Assembly: GCA_013396635.1 (NCBI GenBank)
Contig: WBMW01000470.1
Span: 62,001 to 126,000 of the forward strand
Direction: 5' to 3'
DNA from: Penelope pileata
Taxonomy: Eukaryota > Chordata > Aves > Galliformes > Cracidae
DNA: 64,000 nucleotides
The position numbers and the translations under genes were made by a program. The notes under the pieces are model-generated. The model was not told where the DNA came from, ran no database searches, and worked only from the letters and a program-made list of their open reading frames with translations. How positions within the stretch are numbered: the stretch's first letter is position 1; each line of letters begins with the position of its first letter. Below are positions 48,767 through 59,910 of the stretch, piece after piece.

Positions 48767-51700
48767 TATTTGCAGCTTGACTACCACATTACAGTTGTGA
48801 AGAAAATTGCAGCGCACAAATCCCTTAACCTCTCTTAGTCTTCAGCTGTGTGAAATGCATTTTAACCTGTCAGATCTTGTGTTCCACTGCTCTAAGATCA
48901 AGACATTTAATATTCATCAGCCTAAATACTGTTGGAGACAAACACTATTAACAGCAACTTCCTCAAACACAGAAACAAGTTGTTGCTGTTGAATATTGTA
49001 AAACCATTTAGTTATCTATTTCAGCAACAGAGAGAATTCATTACTGGACAAATTAGCTTCTAAGTTACTGATGCTAAGCCATAAATAATTGGAATCAGTG
49101 TAATTGTTCCCAAGCATTTTTCTGCTGTGCTATTACATATATGTGATAAGTGCTTGGAATAGATAAAATATATGTTTCAGGAAGCATTTTTTTCCTTCAT
49201 ATATAGATGTTTCTATAGGATTTATTGCAAGCTATATAACATCAAGTTGATCTTGTAGATGAAGCTGTCAGCGACACAACTTTCTTTAGTATTTCAAAAA
49301 CTTTCTAATGATAACTCATGTGTTTTATGAAACTAGCAGCTCTGTAAACACTATTCTTCTGAATGAACAGCATAAAGATGCTGTAGGTTGTGTCAGTACA
49401 CACTATAATACGTTACCTGTCAGTCAATTTTCCTCCAGTTTAAAAAAAAAATAAAAAAAAATCCAAAACCAAAACCAAACCAAACCAAAAAAACACAAAA
49501 CCTTAAACAAAACCAGAAGTGGTACCTTTTGCAGAACCACAAACATATATGGTGAATGTTATCTTGCCTCCATGAGTAAAACTAGTTCCTGAAACAAAAC
49601 TAGTTTCTTTGCCACTGAGCAAAGTAGTAGCTTCTGAACTGGCACAACTGCTATGTTTTCTTTGATAATGTAGAGACTCCAGTCTCCTAATAATTCACCA
49701 GATGTTCTGCTGATCCAGAAGTTTGTACGTAAGGCCAATGCAAACTGATCTGGAACTGCTGCCCCAGATAAGAAACACTATTATAGCCCAGTGGAGCAAC
49801 ATCTCCACTTTCTCCTCAGTTTAGCTGGAGCATGAAGATGTAGGAATGGAGCCAATAAGCCATGGCAGGTAAAATAAGCTTGGTAGGCAAGAATAAAAAA
49901 AACACCTTGTGTGATGCGTGATTTTGCACATCAAAATCAAAAATATACTCATGATATAATCTGACTATGAAAGCTGCTAAAACTATTTCTCTAAACCATT
50001 TCTATTTTTCCACAATTTGTCTGCATACTGAACTTTTTTCAACCTCTATAAAATAGCTTAAGAATTGAATTTTCACAATGAAATAAATTAAAACTTAGTA
50101 GCTACCTGATGGCTTTGATCCTGCTTTTCTTGCCTCATTGTTATTAAATAACCTGGTAGCTACCTGACTATATTAAATCTGTCTTTGTAGATCCATTGGC
50201 ATTAAATATTTACCTCCTAATTCTGAAAATTCAACATTTTTACAAACACCTTGAAGATTTCTCTAACTCCAACTATTTTACATCAGGTAGGCTGAAAGCA
50301 GTAGTAAAGGTTAGTGTTTCCACCATCAACTGGAAGTTTATTCTCATATCAGATAAGCTGATGCAGAAATTGTACTTTTGTATAATTAGGTGTCAAGTGA
50401 GTTAAAAACACATGAAAATTTCCCAAATACAACAATGATAAATGGGAAAAAAAAATTATTCCTTTTTAAAAAAAAAAATAAATACCACAGTTTCTAAGCA
50501 ATTTCAAACTTGATCTTGTCAAAGTAGCCATTATAAAAGAATAGCCAGGCTTATAGAACCTCTTTACTTTCTGGGTTTGATAGTCTGTGGTAGAGTCAAT
50601 TTGAGAGAAAGAGGCTTCTGCATTTCCCCTGGAGGAGAGCCAGGAGGGGATGTAAAGCATACTGACTGAGCAAATGCTGCCCTTCAAATGAAGTACAGCA
50701 CCTCTACTAACAAAATGTTACTCAAGACTACACCTAGATTTTTCAGCTTTCCCCACTGAATCAGAGGGTTAGGGGTGATTTGAATATGTGAAGCCCAAGA
50801 AACAGAATGCAGCTCAGGATATGACCTTAAAATAGGACTGTTGAACCTTTCAGGACCTAGTGAAAAACAGACAAACAAAACAAAAAGAACAAGCAGAACT
50901 AGAATTTCAGAACAAATATCACAGATAAATAACAGAACTCTTCAGTATCTGAAAACATCGTATGTGGGAAGAGATAAAAAGTAGCCTACAATGGAGAAGG
51001 TTCTGCTTTAATTTTTGTTTTCTTGTACTAGGCCAGTGAAACATGTACAAACAAATGCATATTCCAGATGGCTAAGGCAAGCACAGTCATTCCTAATGGA
51101 TTCAAGACATCATCTAATACTGACTTCACTCTTGTGGAAACAGAATTATCTCTACAATACTGCCAAGGTCAATGAAAGCATAAGTTTCCTGTGCAAGTAT
51201 CATTGCACCATCCAGAACAGACAAGACATGCATTCTAGGTAAGTATCCTTGTCCACATTAAGCAACAGACACAGAAACTGTGTTTGTGTAGACATTAGGA
51301 GACCATAACTAGAGCACAATTACATGGAAATTGAGTAATAATCGTGCATAACTAATTCATAAACAGACAACATATACATCAGTTTTATTTGTCAAATCTT
51401 GCCATCTGTTGCATGTGTTGTAAAAGGAAAAATCAAAGAAGAAATGGAGCCAATTTTTCCCCTACAGTGATTAAACTCATTTGAATTCTACCATCTCTTT
51501 TCAGATCATAATACACAGAAGTTCATTGACTTAACGCCATTTTCAGCTTTCTAACAGAAAAAAAAAAAAAAGAAAAAGAAAAATAAGATCATCATCTGAA
51601 AGGATGCCAAGCATTTCAAAACAATTTCAAAATTATAAAATGAATCTTTTCTTCTGAGGTGTTTTATTCAGGTTTTTTTTTTTCAAACTTGTTTCAGATC

Positions 51701-53766
51701 ATGCTATCTGCTATGTTAAGAAACAAGTGAGTTTTTTATATTGTCTATAAAACTCTTAGCAATAACAGTTAATTTTCAGGGCTGCTATATTCTAGAAGAC
51801 AAAAAAAGTACAGTGACGTTTTCATTGTTCACTTCTTTAAAATCATTGATCAGCAAAATGTGACAGTAAGCAGTCATATTAACATACCTTAACAATAAAC
51901 ATGTATTTACAGACATATATTTGAATCTACTTACAACTTCATTCAAAACTAATTTTCTGAAGATGAGTAACCTGCTATGCTTTTCTTGTCACATTCTGTA
52001 TCTTAGAAAGATTCTCAAAGACTTTGAAACTCTTCATGAAATATATACATATTATACATACATAGAGAATGTAAGCACATATATGCAATATTTACAGTTT
52101 TGCACTTACTACGCTGGGCCAAATGAGTCAGTATAGTAATTTTAAAATCTCATAGCCAGTCATCATTTACAGGCAAGCTGTTCTGTTTATAGAACCACAT
52201 TATATTGTTCTTAGTATTTATTTCTCCATAAACTGATCAGTGAAAAGCTATAAGCAAAGTAGAACCATCTGTTGATGTCAATACTTTTTCCTAACCAGGT
52301 AATTACTTTCTCTGCATTAAATGCTGCTCATTTCTTTCAGATGTAATTTTTGAAAGGGATGGAAGAGGTTAGAGTAAGAAGCTCAACAAGATTTGGCTTT
52401 CAAGTTCCTTTACAGACAGTAAAATCATGATTTAGGCAAGCTAATCTACAATAACAATTCCATTTACAGACAGTTAGAACAAGCTACTAAGCATAAAATG
52501 TTAAAGGCTTTTGTTTCACAGGTCACTTAAAGACAGACTTAATTTCTTCCACCTTATGTAAATGTGTCCACAACATAGCCTGAAGGGACTGGCGACTGGT
52601 CAATTATAACAGATTGATTTATGAAGGGTTACAATGCATCCTTACTCATTAATAGGAGTCACAATGGGATTTCATCTTTATCGATCAACTTTGGTTTCTG
52701 AAAAAAAATGTTTTCCTCTAACAGTAAACAAGATCTTTATGTAAAAGCATGTGCAATATCACCCTTAAGGAGAAAGTTTGGTGTTTTTAACACCATCACT
52801 TAGTAACAACATAAACAATGTCCTCCATCAAACTTTTCCTAACCAGATTTGAGGATTGCTTGCAAGAGGCATATTGAACGTTAAGCTAGCTTCTGGTTTT
52901 TTTTTTCTGTTTTTTTTCTGTTTGAAACTGATGTATTACACTAGTCTATCTACAAAGATATTAAAGTCTGCTGTCTCATTTGCATTCCACAAAAAATGAG
53001 TAAGACAAGTTTTACACTTAAAGCTCTTTGAAATTTGGTATCTGCTGTAGTCTCAACCAACAGCTAAGTAGGCACATGATACGATTAAATTGAGTGGTCT
53101 GGACAGCATAAATGGTTGCAACCAATAAATAGTTGTTTACTTCATGCAAAGACGAAAACCTAAGAATTCATCTGAAAATATAGCATCTGAGCAAAGGCTC
53201 TCACATACATAAAAGTGTCTAGGTGAACCTTTGTTCTGAGAACAGAAAACAAAACCATGAGTGCATCTGTGCTGTTTCAGTTATTAATGCTGAGAAAATA
53301 ACTTTTAGTTAAAAATGACTTCAGATATCATCTTGGAATTTCAGAATGTTATCTTTATAATAGGTTAGAACTTACTTAAAAAAAATATATATATATATAG
53401 CTCAAAGGGAAAAAAAAAAGCACTTTCAGTTCCAGGAAAATAGAATATTGAATATTCTTTAGTATCTAGATAAGGATTAATATTTATAAATTTGAGGAAT
53501 GTTTTATATCATATCTTTATTATTATTATTTATTTATTTATTTTTAACTAGCGAAACTGCCCCTAGAACATAATTTACTAAGAAATAACTTCAAGGTATT
53601 GGGTAACAGATTTCAAACAAATTACATATAGGATGAATGGGGTCCACAATGTCTGTCACTGGCATTGTTTACCCTTAGGTGGAATTGAATTCCCTGACTC
53701 TGAAGAGCAATGGAATGATAAGGCAACATATGTGAAATCAGGTCATTTTACCTCTACTTGTATTTT
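48767..53766. other. No gene or interspersed repeat recognised
   Basis: Five kilobases of AT-rich DNA. Simple sequences seen are an AACCAAA-rich tract at 49441-49500, a poly-A at 51558-51570, TA-dinucleotides at 53386-53399 and (TATT)n at 53518-53543. No open frame exceeds chance length. Confidence 0.45.
53386..53543 (+). repeat. (TA)n and (TATT)n simple repeats
   Basis: A short TA-dinucleotide run at 53386-53399 and a TATT/TTAT run at 53518-53543 lie in AT-rich non-coding DNA. Confidence 0.85.
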
Positions 53767-54281
53767 GAATCACAGAATTGTAGGGGTTGGAAGGGGCCTC
53801 TGTAGATCACCTAGTCCACTCTACCTGCTAAAGCAGATTCCCAGGAGTAGGTTACACAGAAAAGTGTTCAGACAGGTTTAGAAAATCTCCAGAGAAGGAG
53901 TCTCCACAATCTCTCTGGTTTGTTTGTTTCAGTTACCCTCAAAGTAAAGAAGTATTTCTCATGTTCAGATTGAAGTTCCTGTGTTCCAGTTTGTGCCCAT
54001 TGCCCATTGTTCTGTTGCTGGACACTGTTGAAAAGAGCCTCACCGCATCAACTTGACACCTGCCCTTTAGATATTTACAAATGTTGATATTTCTTCAGTC
54101 CTCTCTAAGCTGAAGAGACCCTGGTCTCACAGCCTTTCCTCATACGAGAGATGCTCTAGGCCCCTAATCATCTTTGTGGCCCTTCGCTGGATTCTTTCTA
54201 GAAGTTCTCTGTCTTTCTTGAAGTGGTGAGCCAAGAACTGGATACAGTTACTGCAGATGTGGCCTGACCAGGGTAAAGCAG
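53767..54281 (-). mobile_element. Old antisense CR1 3' half
   Basis: It starts GAATCACAGAATTGTAGGGG and proceeds through the 3' UTR (GTGTTCCAGTTTGTGCCCAT, TTGCTGGACACTGTTGAAAA). It enters the end of ORF2 in reverse (GCCTTTCCTCATACGAGAGA, GATGTGGCCTGACCAGGGTA) and then stops where the terminal repeats of a second antisense CR1 begin. The second insertion either truncated it or landed exactly at its edge. No continuation of this element is seen beyond 55141. Confidence 0.88.
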
Positions 54282-54500
54282 AGAATCATAGAATCATAGA
54301 AACACTAGGTTGGAAAGGACCTAAAAGATCATCTTGTCCAGCCGTCCTCCTATCACCATTACTACCCACTAAACTACTAAACCACATCCTGTAGCACCTC
54401 ATCCAGGCGCTTCTTGGACACTGCCAGGGACAGTGACTCTACCACCTCTCTGTGCAGGCCGTTCCAGTGCCTGGCCACTCTTTCGGAGAAGAAATTTTTT
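54282..54500 (-). mobile_element. Young antisense CR1 3' end fused to an inverted genomic copy
   Basis: A crisp CR1 terminus (AGAATCATAGAATCATAGAA, TTGGAAAGGACCTAAAAGAT) is followed by about 200 bases of CR1 3' UTR up to GGAGAAGAAATTTTTT at 54485-54500. The expected CR1 continuation is CCTAAT or CTTAAT, as seen at 16015-16025. Instead the sequence switches to the reverse complement of 44152-44804. The ten bases AAAAAATTTC (minus-strand reading) are shared by the CR1 and by the donor locus at the switch point. Confidence 0.9.
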
Positions 54501-55141
54501 GACTAATGGATCTCCTACACCAACAGCAGCAGTAGCCAGAGACAAAACTGTCCTGTTTTGTTTTTCTGGGGGGACATTCTTTGATCAATAAGGCTACTAC
54601 AAACAATACTGGTAAAAACAGAGTACAAAACTCTGAATGACTTTGCCATAATGTAGTAGCATACTGATGCCAGAATACTTCTCAGAGTTTCTTCTCCTCC
54701 TTCAGGGTTTCTATTTCAGCAATTTAAGGAGTGCATGCTTAGCATGTCAAAATTCAGTCACTGCTAATTACTGTGGTTGCAAATCCTAACTCAACAAGTG
54801 AATATCAAACCACATTCTTTGATGTACTGTAGGCATAACAATCTCTTCTTGTAGGGAATCCAGACAATCATACTGAGAGAATCTTGCTCACTAAAGTTGC
54901 TAAAGTTGCTAGTAACCTGGCACTGGCTGTGTTTTTAAAATGAAAGTTACAGAAGTAAAAGCCTGAAAGCATAATTTAGGTTTGTGCTTGCTTATATTCT
55001 GCTTGTAAGCAAGCAGTGGGGAGAAAAAAAAAGAAAAAAGAAAAAAACACAAAGAAAAGAGAAAATGCAAAAACCAAAAGACACACACAAAAAACAAAAC
55101 CAAAAACACTAACAACCAGCAAATTACAAAAAACACCAAAA
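54493..55141 (-). repeat. Inverted duplicate arm 2 (derived copy)
   Basis: This is the reverse complement of 44152-44804, about 650 bases, nearly identical, abutting the 5' truncation point of the CR1 at 54282-54500. On the minus strand the order is donor sequence then CR1 3' end, as in a chimeric cDNA. Sequence beyond 55141 does not match the donor flank. The 90-codon minus-strand frame over it (54909-55181) mirrors the open frame of arm 1 and is not evidence of a gene. Confidence 0.85.
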
Positions 55142-56240
55142 TATCAAAATCATCAAAATATACCATAAACAGATTATCCACTACTTACATTAATATTTTA
55201 AAACATAAAATAGTCTTCCTACACAGTTTTTTTCATTTATTCTTCTCAGAACAGAGTAGTGGATATATTGGCAGGACTACTACATATTGGTGTGGTCAAT
55301 TTCCAAGGATCAGGAAAAGAGTAACTTTTAAAAACAAATCAATAGTTCTTGTTAGTACTATTTTTAGAATAACAAAGACATCTATAAACTTATGAGTTCA
55401 TGAAAAAGGAGACCGTGTCAAGAATTTACTACAATCTTCACTTTTTAATTAACAACTAAATTAACAACAAGACTAATTTCCTTTAGCATAGACTTTCACA
55501 TTCTGGTAATAGAACACCTGACACAAAGCGAGAGACACTGAAAAGGAGGAGATAGGACTTTTCAAGTACGATTAGTAGTGAAATCAACCCATCTGGAAGC
55601 AGAAAATACTAGATCACCACAGTTGTAACATGCAGTTTCACCTTGAAGCAACCTGAACATTAATAAATAAAAGCTGTTTCAGACAGAAGCATGAGAATGA
55701 AAGAAAAGAAGATTTCTGTGGGTTCCTAAGAAAATATTTAAAGTGTCTCTGGGGGAAACGGTTCCGGAGGAAATACTAGGGGGGAAAATTGAAAGTGTTT
55801 GGAAATTTAAACTGACAAATGTTGAAGAGAGCAACAGGAGCACCTCAACCTTTTCACATCAGCTGAATAGATCAGATCAAAAGAAGTCTTCATAGTAAGA
55901 TCAGGTCATTGGTCTTGTTCACTTTACAATGGTTTATTTCCTTCAAGGGCAGATTATAGGTGTTTTGTTTTTGTTTTTATTTTGTTTTCCCATTTCCTTA
56001 AAAAAAAAAAAAAAAGACCAATTTATATTATTCGCGTTCCCCTTTAACAAGTTAAAGAATTAATGTCTGAGGTTTAAAATGAGTTTGAGCTGGACAAATG
56101 AAAGGCCTTTAGATACTGTATGAAATACAGTTACTGATCTCTTTATCCAGGTCTAACATGATAATTAAAAGGAGGAGAAAAAAATATTTTTAGATATAAG
56201 TCTCTAGGTATGATCAGCCAACAGAAATCAAAGTCTGTAT
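55142..56240. other. No feature recognised
   Basis: AT-rich DNA with an A15 tract at about 55999-56015. No coding or repeat signature was seen. Confidence 0.45.
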
Positions 56241-56551
56241 TTTGAGCCAGCAGTGTGCCCTGGTGGCTAAGAAGGCCAACGGGATCCTGGGGTGCATTAA
56301 AAAGAGCANNNNNNNNNNNNNNNNNNNNNNNNNNNNNNNNNNNNNNNNNNNNNNNNNNNNNNNNNNNNNNNNNNNNNNNNNNNNNNNNNNNNNNNNNNNN
56401 NNNNNNNNNNNNNNNNNNNNNNNNNNNNNNNNNNNNCCCGCCTGGATGCCTACCTGTGCAACCTGCTGTAGGGAACCTGCTCTGGCAGGGGGGTTGGACT
56501 CGATGATCTCTCGAGGTCCCTTCCAACCCCTGCAATTCTGTGATTCTGTGA
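56241..56551 (+). mobile_element. CR1 3' end containing an N gap
   Basis: It opens at GAGCCAGCAGTGTGCCCTGG ([17 protein letters not shown] in translation), very like the CR1 at 24420. It runs into 128 Ns (56309-56436) and resumes with 3' UTR (CTGGATGCCTACCTGTGCAA, TGGACTCGATGATCTCTCGA). It ends in a clean repeat, CAATTCTGTGATTCTGTGAT. Apparent length is about 310 bases including the Ns. In other CR1s here the same two landmarks are several hundred bases further apart, so the gap size is probably understated. Confidence 0.92.
56309..56436. other. Assembly gap (128 N)
   Basis: A run of Ns lies inside a CR1. Open frames crossing it are meaningless. Confidence 0.99.
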
Positions 56552-58621
56552 TTTTTACTGGTTGCAATGCATGCAGGGGTGAGTGGTGGATGGTCTACAA
56601 ACCCAAGAGGTTCAGGTCCCCTCCTTCCAACACAGGGCTGTTTCCAAAGCATGTGCACAGTTAAAACGCAGAAAATGTCAGGGACTCTGCTTGTATTTAA
56701 AGGAGCCAGAATGCTCTCTCCCATGTCTATTGGAAAGACACAAGGCTTCCAGAATAAGGCAAGTCTTTCATTCAGACTGCAATTCCCGCTTGTAGTCTGT
56801 TGCTCCAAGAAACCACTGTATGACACGGCTTTGGAACAGTGCCATCAACTCCCAAGTGAAAAACAAGAAAAGGGTGCTACGATGTTAGACATGCCAGTAC
56901 TTCAGGGCTCTCCCTGTCATAGCTTCTGTCACTTCTCTGAGCACTCTTGCACTACATGAACAATCCAAACTCATATCAAAACAACAGTGTCAGAGTGTCT
57001 CACAGCAGTAGAAAACCAGTAGTGCTGAATGACTTATTCTTCAACAGTAATTGCAAAATCATTTTAAAATGAGATCAGAATTGCTGCAGTGATTCTTGAG
57101 TTTCTCTGATTCTCTATATTCAATTCCTGAGGTTATCCAGGAAACAGTAGAGTAACAACAGACATACAGAATGCAGTCAGTGAAGTTTTCTTCAGATTCT
57201 ACTGGGGGAAAAAACAATCAAATCAGCAGATGTAGCTGATGTAGCTGATACAGTGTCACTGCACATAAATAAAACTTCTTAAATAAAGACATCTATAAGG
57301 ATTATTCAAATACATGTATGTACTACATTTGCAATGTTGCTAAGAATTAACAATTAGCAGGATGCATTTCACTCAAAACACAGCTCCAAACACGTCTGAT
57401 GAGACTTCAGCCACCATCATCACCGCGTGAAACTTTTTTTTTTTAAATGTTGCTCACTAAAAAAAATGTAAGTTTATGTTCAGTAAAAGAATCACTCAGC
57501 TATATGGAGAGCTCACCAAATATTTGCACTATGTTAAACAATTTCCTTTGGGTGACAGTTGTGGTCATTGAACTACAGTAGCTAACCTGCTATGAAGATT
57601 CTTTATGCCCTAATGGATCACAAACTCACTGTTGCTAGTCCTCCATTAGGACTCGGTAGAAACAGAAGAGCAGATGCTATCAAGGTAAGAAGGCATTCCT
57701 TGAATGTATGAAAAGAATGTGTTTTCCTGAGAAACAGTCTCTACTAATTTCAGCTATATCTGATATCCCACCTGAGTGATATCCTAAAGACAAAAAAAAA
57801 AAAAGAAAAACAAACAAAAACATAACTAGCATTTTTTTCCTTCTGCAATATTTCTCGTTTAATTGTGATATAAGGTTGTTTTATATTGTTTAGATATCAA
57901 GTCTGGCACAACTATTTAGCAAGAAAAGAATCTGCTGCTGCTGCTGCTGCTGCAGAACAAGTAAAAAAAGATACTTGGACACCAATTTTACTGTTACCTT
58001 CTCACTATAACAATGACTCTGAAAACGTGAAGCGTCAAAGTTGAGATTATGATCCTTATGTTTTCTGCAGCTTTCCCTTCCTCTCTAAAGGATTATAGAA
58101 ACATAGATTAAAATACTTCATAACAATACCTACTCTGCCAAAACACAAAGCAAGGATTAATGACAAAATTTTAAAATAAATCTCATAAAAATTTGGTTTA
58201 CAGGGAAATTATTTGACAAAATACTTAAGGTCATGTATATTTTTCACCTACATAAATAAATCAAGACTATGAATTACAATTTATTTATCATTCTCTCATT
58301 GCTGTATGCGAATTTTAGCTATCAATAGAGTACTCCTTCATCAAGATAAGTTTATAATAAGCTCTTGAAAAGTAATTAAAAAGCACAAAGGAGTCTAATA
58401 ACACTTTAGTTCATTTGAGCAGGTCATGGATTATTTCCGCTCTGAAGTCTTGAAATAACCGCTCAGTTAGTCAACATCTTTTGCAGAACTGGAGAGATGC
58501 TAACTTGATTAGAAGACTGTACTGATGCAAGACAGGCAACTCCTGTCAAGCATAACCTTACCCTTTAAAACAGAAGGGGTCCTGTTTGTCTTGCATATAT
58601 CTGCATAACAGGGAAAATATA
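56552..58621. other. No assigned gene; GC-richer block then AT-rich DNA
   Basis: Bases 56552-56960 are GC-richer than the surroundings and open on both strands (130 codons plus, 56567-56959), without a recognised domain or repeat. The remainder is AT-rich. It includes (CTG)7 at 57932-57953 and A-rich tracts near 57790-57820. Confidence 0.4.
57932..57953 (+). repeat. (CTG)7 trinucleotide microsatellite
   Basis: Seven uninterrupted CTG/TGC units occur in non-coding context. No open frame of note crosses it. Confidence 0.95.
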
Positions 58622-59910
58622 CATAGGTTGCTCCAAAAATAATGCCTTCTATTTGTTTCCATGGAAAATACAACGGATACAAAGAGAATAATGATGCTAT
58701 TTGATAGAGCAATTCTCAGCTACAAAACGCTGCTTTTCAGCATAGTCACCATCATTAACTATGCATTTTCACCAGTGATGAACAAGAGCCTGCATGTCAC
58801 ACTCAAAAATATCTGCACCAGTGGAGGTGGCCAACTGTTTCACAGCTTCTGTGACAGTGTCACTGCTAGGAAAATGTTGCTTTCATCTGCCTGAACAGAC
58901 ACAATTCAGAAGGTGTCAAGTCTGGACTATACAGTGGGTGTGGTAGACCAGTCCAGTCAAGACTGGCAATGTGCTCCATGGTCTTCAAACTGGAATGGGG
59001 CTTGCCATTATTCTGCTGCAAGAGAAAGGTTGTCTTCTCCTGTCGTCTGACTCTGGTCATGATGTAGTGGTCAGAGTTGATGGTTTGTTTAGGTTCCAGG
59101 AAATCCAGAAGGATCACCTCTTTCCTATCCCAAAAGACAGCTGCACATCACTTTATCCATTGAGGGCTGCATCTTGTGAATTCCCCATTGAAGAAAATGT
59201 TCATTTCGCTGCCCCATGGACTGCCATTTTGAATCCAACTCGTAGTGGTGACATCATGTCTTGTCTCTGGTCATGATGTGATCCAGAAAACTGTCATCTT
59301 CAGCCTCATATTGGTTCAAAAGGTCCTGAGAAACTTGCATATGGTGTTGTTCTTGTTCCTGTGTGAGCATTCGTGGGACACACCTGGCACAAACTTTGTG
59401 GTATTCCAACTTTTCCACCATTGTTTCCAATGGTGGAATTGTTTCCAATTCCAATACTGAAGCCGATATTCAGCTACATGCAACTGGGTTGTCATCCTCT
59501 GATCTGTGTGAATTGAGATGTTCTTCATTTTGTGGAGTCATAGATGTGCACGGTCATCCGGAACATGCCTTGTCTTTCATATCACTGTTGCTACTGCTGA
59601 AATGCACCACCTACCACCTCACTGGGCTAACATCCACTGTTTGGTCTCCATAAATGTTCAGAAGGTATCACTGAATGTCAATGGGTGCAATTTTTTCCAC
59701 ATGCAGGAATTGTATTCCTCACCTTTGCTTCATTCACACTTCCATGTCAGACACCATTTTGTCAGACTGTCCCTCTGCTGCCATTCACACAGCAACAAAA
59801 TTTAATGGTATATTGGTGAAAAGGTCCAATTGCTACTGCCATATCACCAACATTTGCCTCTGATCTGCCTCATAATAAAATAGGAGGCATTACTTTCAGA
59901 GAATTTCTCA
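58622..59910 (-). mobile_element. Near full-length, dead mariner element (Galluhop-like)
   Basis: The 1289-base element is flanked by TA on both sides (58620-58621 and 59911-59912), the mariner target duplication. Its inverted ends share GTAATGCC/ATAATGCC and CTCC/CTCT cores with the element at 48207. On the minus strand transposase remnants occur in order. The N-terminus lies near 59680-59700 (reverse of GTGGAAAAAATTGCACCC). CVPRMLTQEQEQ lies at 59254-59454, in place of the mariner WVPHEL signature, followed by LDHIMTRD near the first catalytic Asp. LLDFLEPKQTINSD and HPLYSPDLTPSELCLF lie at 58866-59117, the mariner YSPDLAP signature with the second Asp. Stops and frameshifts separate the parts, so it is inactive. 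Confidence 0.9.

Noticed and set aside
56143..56826. 227-codon minus-strand frame
   Set aside because: Crosses the 128-base N gap inside a CR1, so the frame is an artefact.
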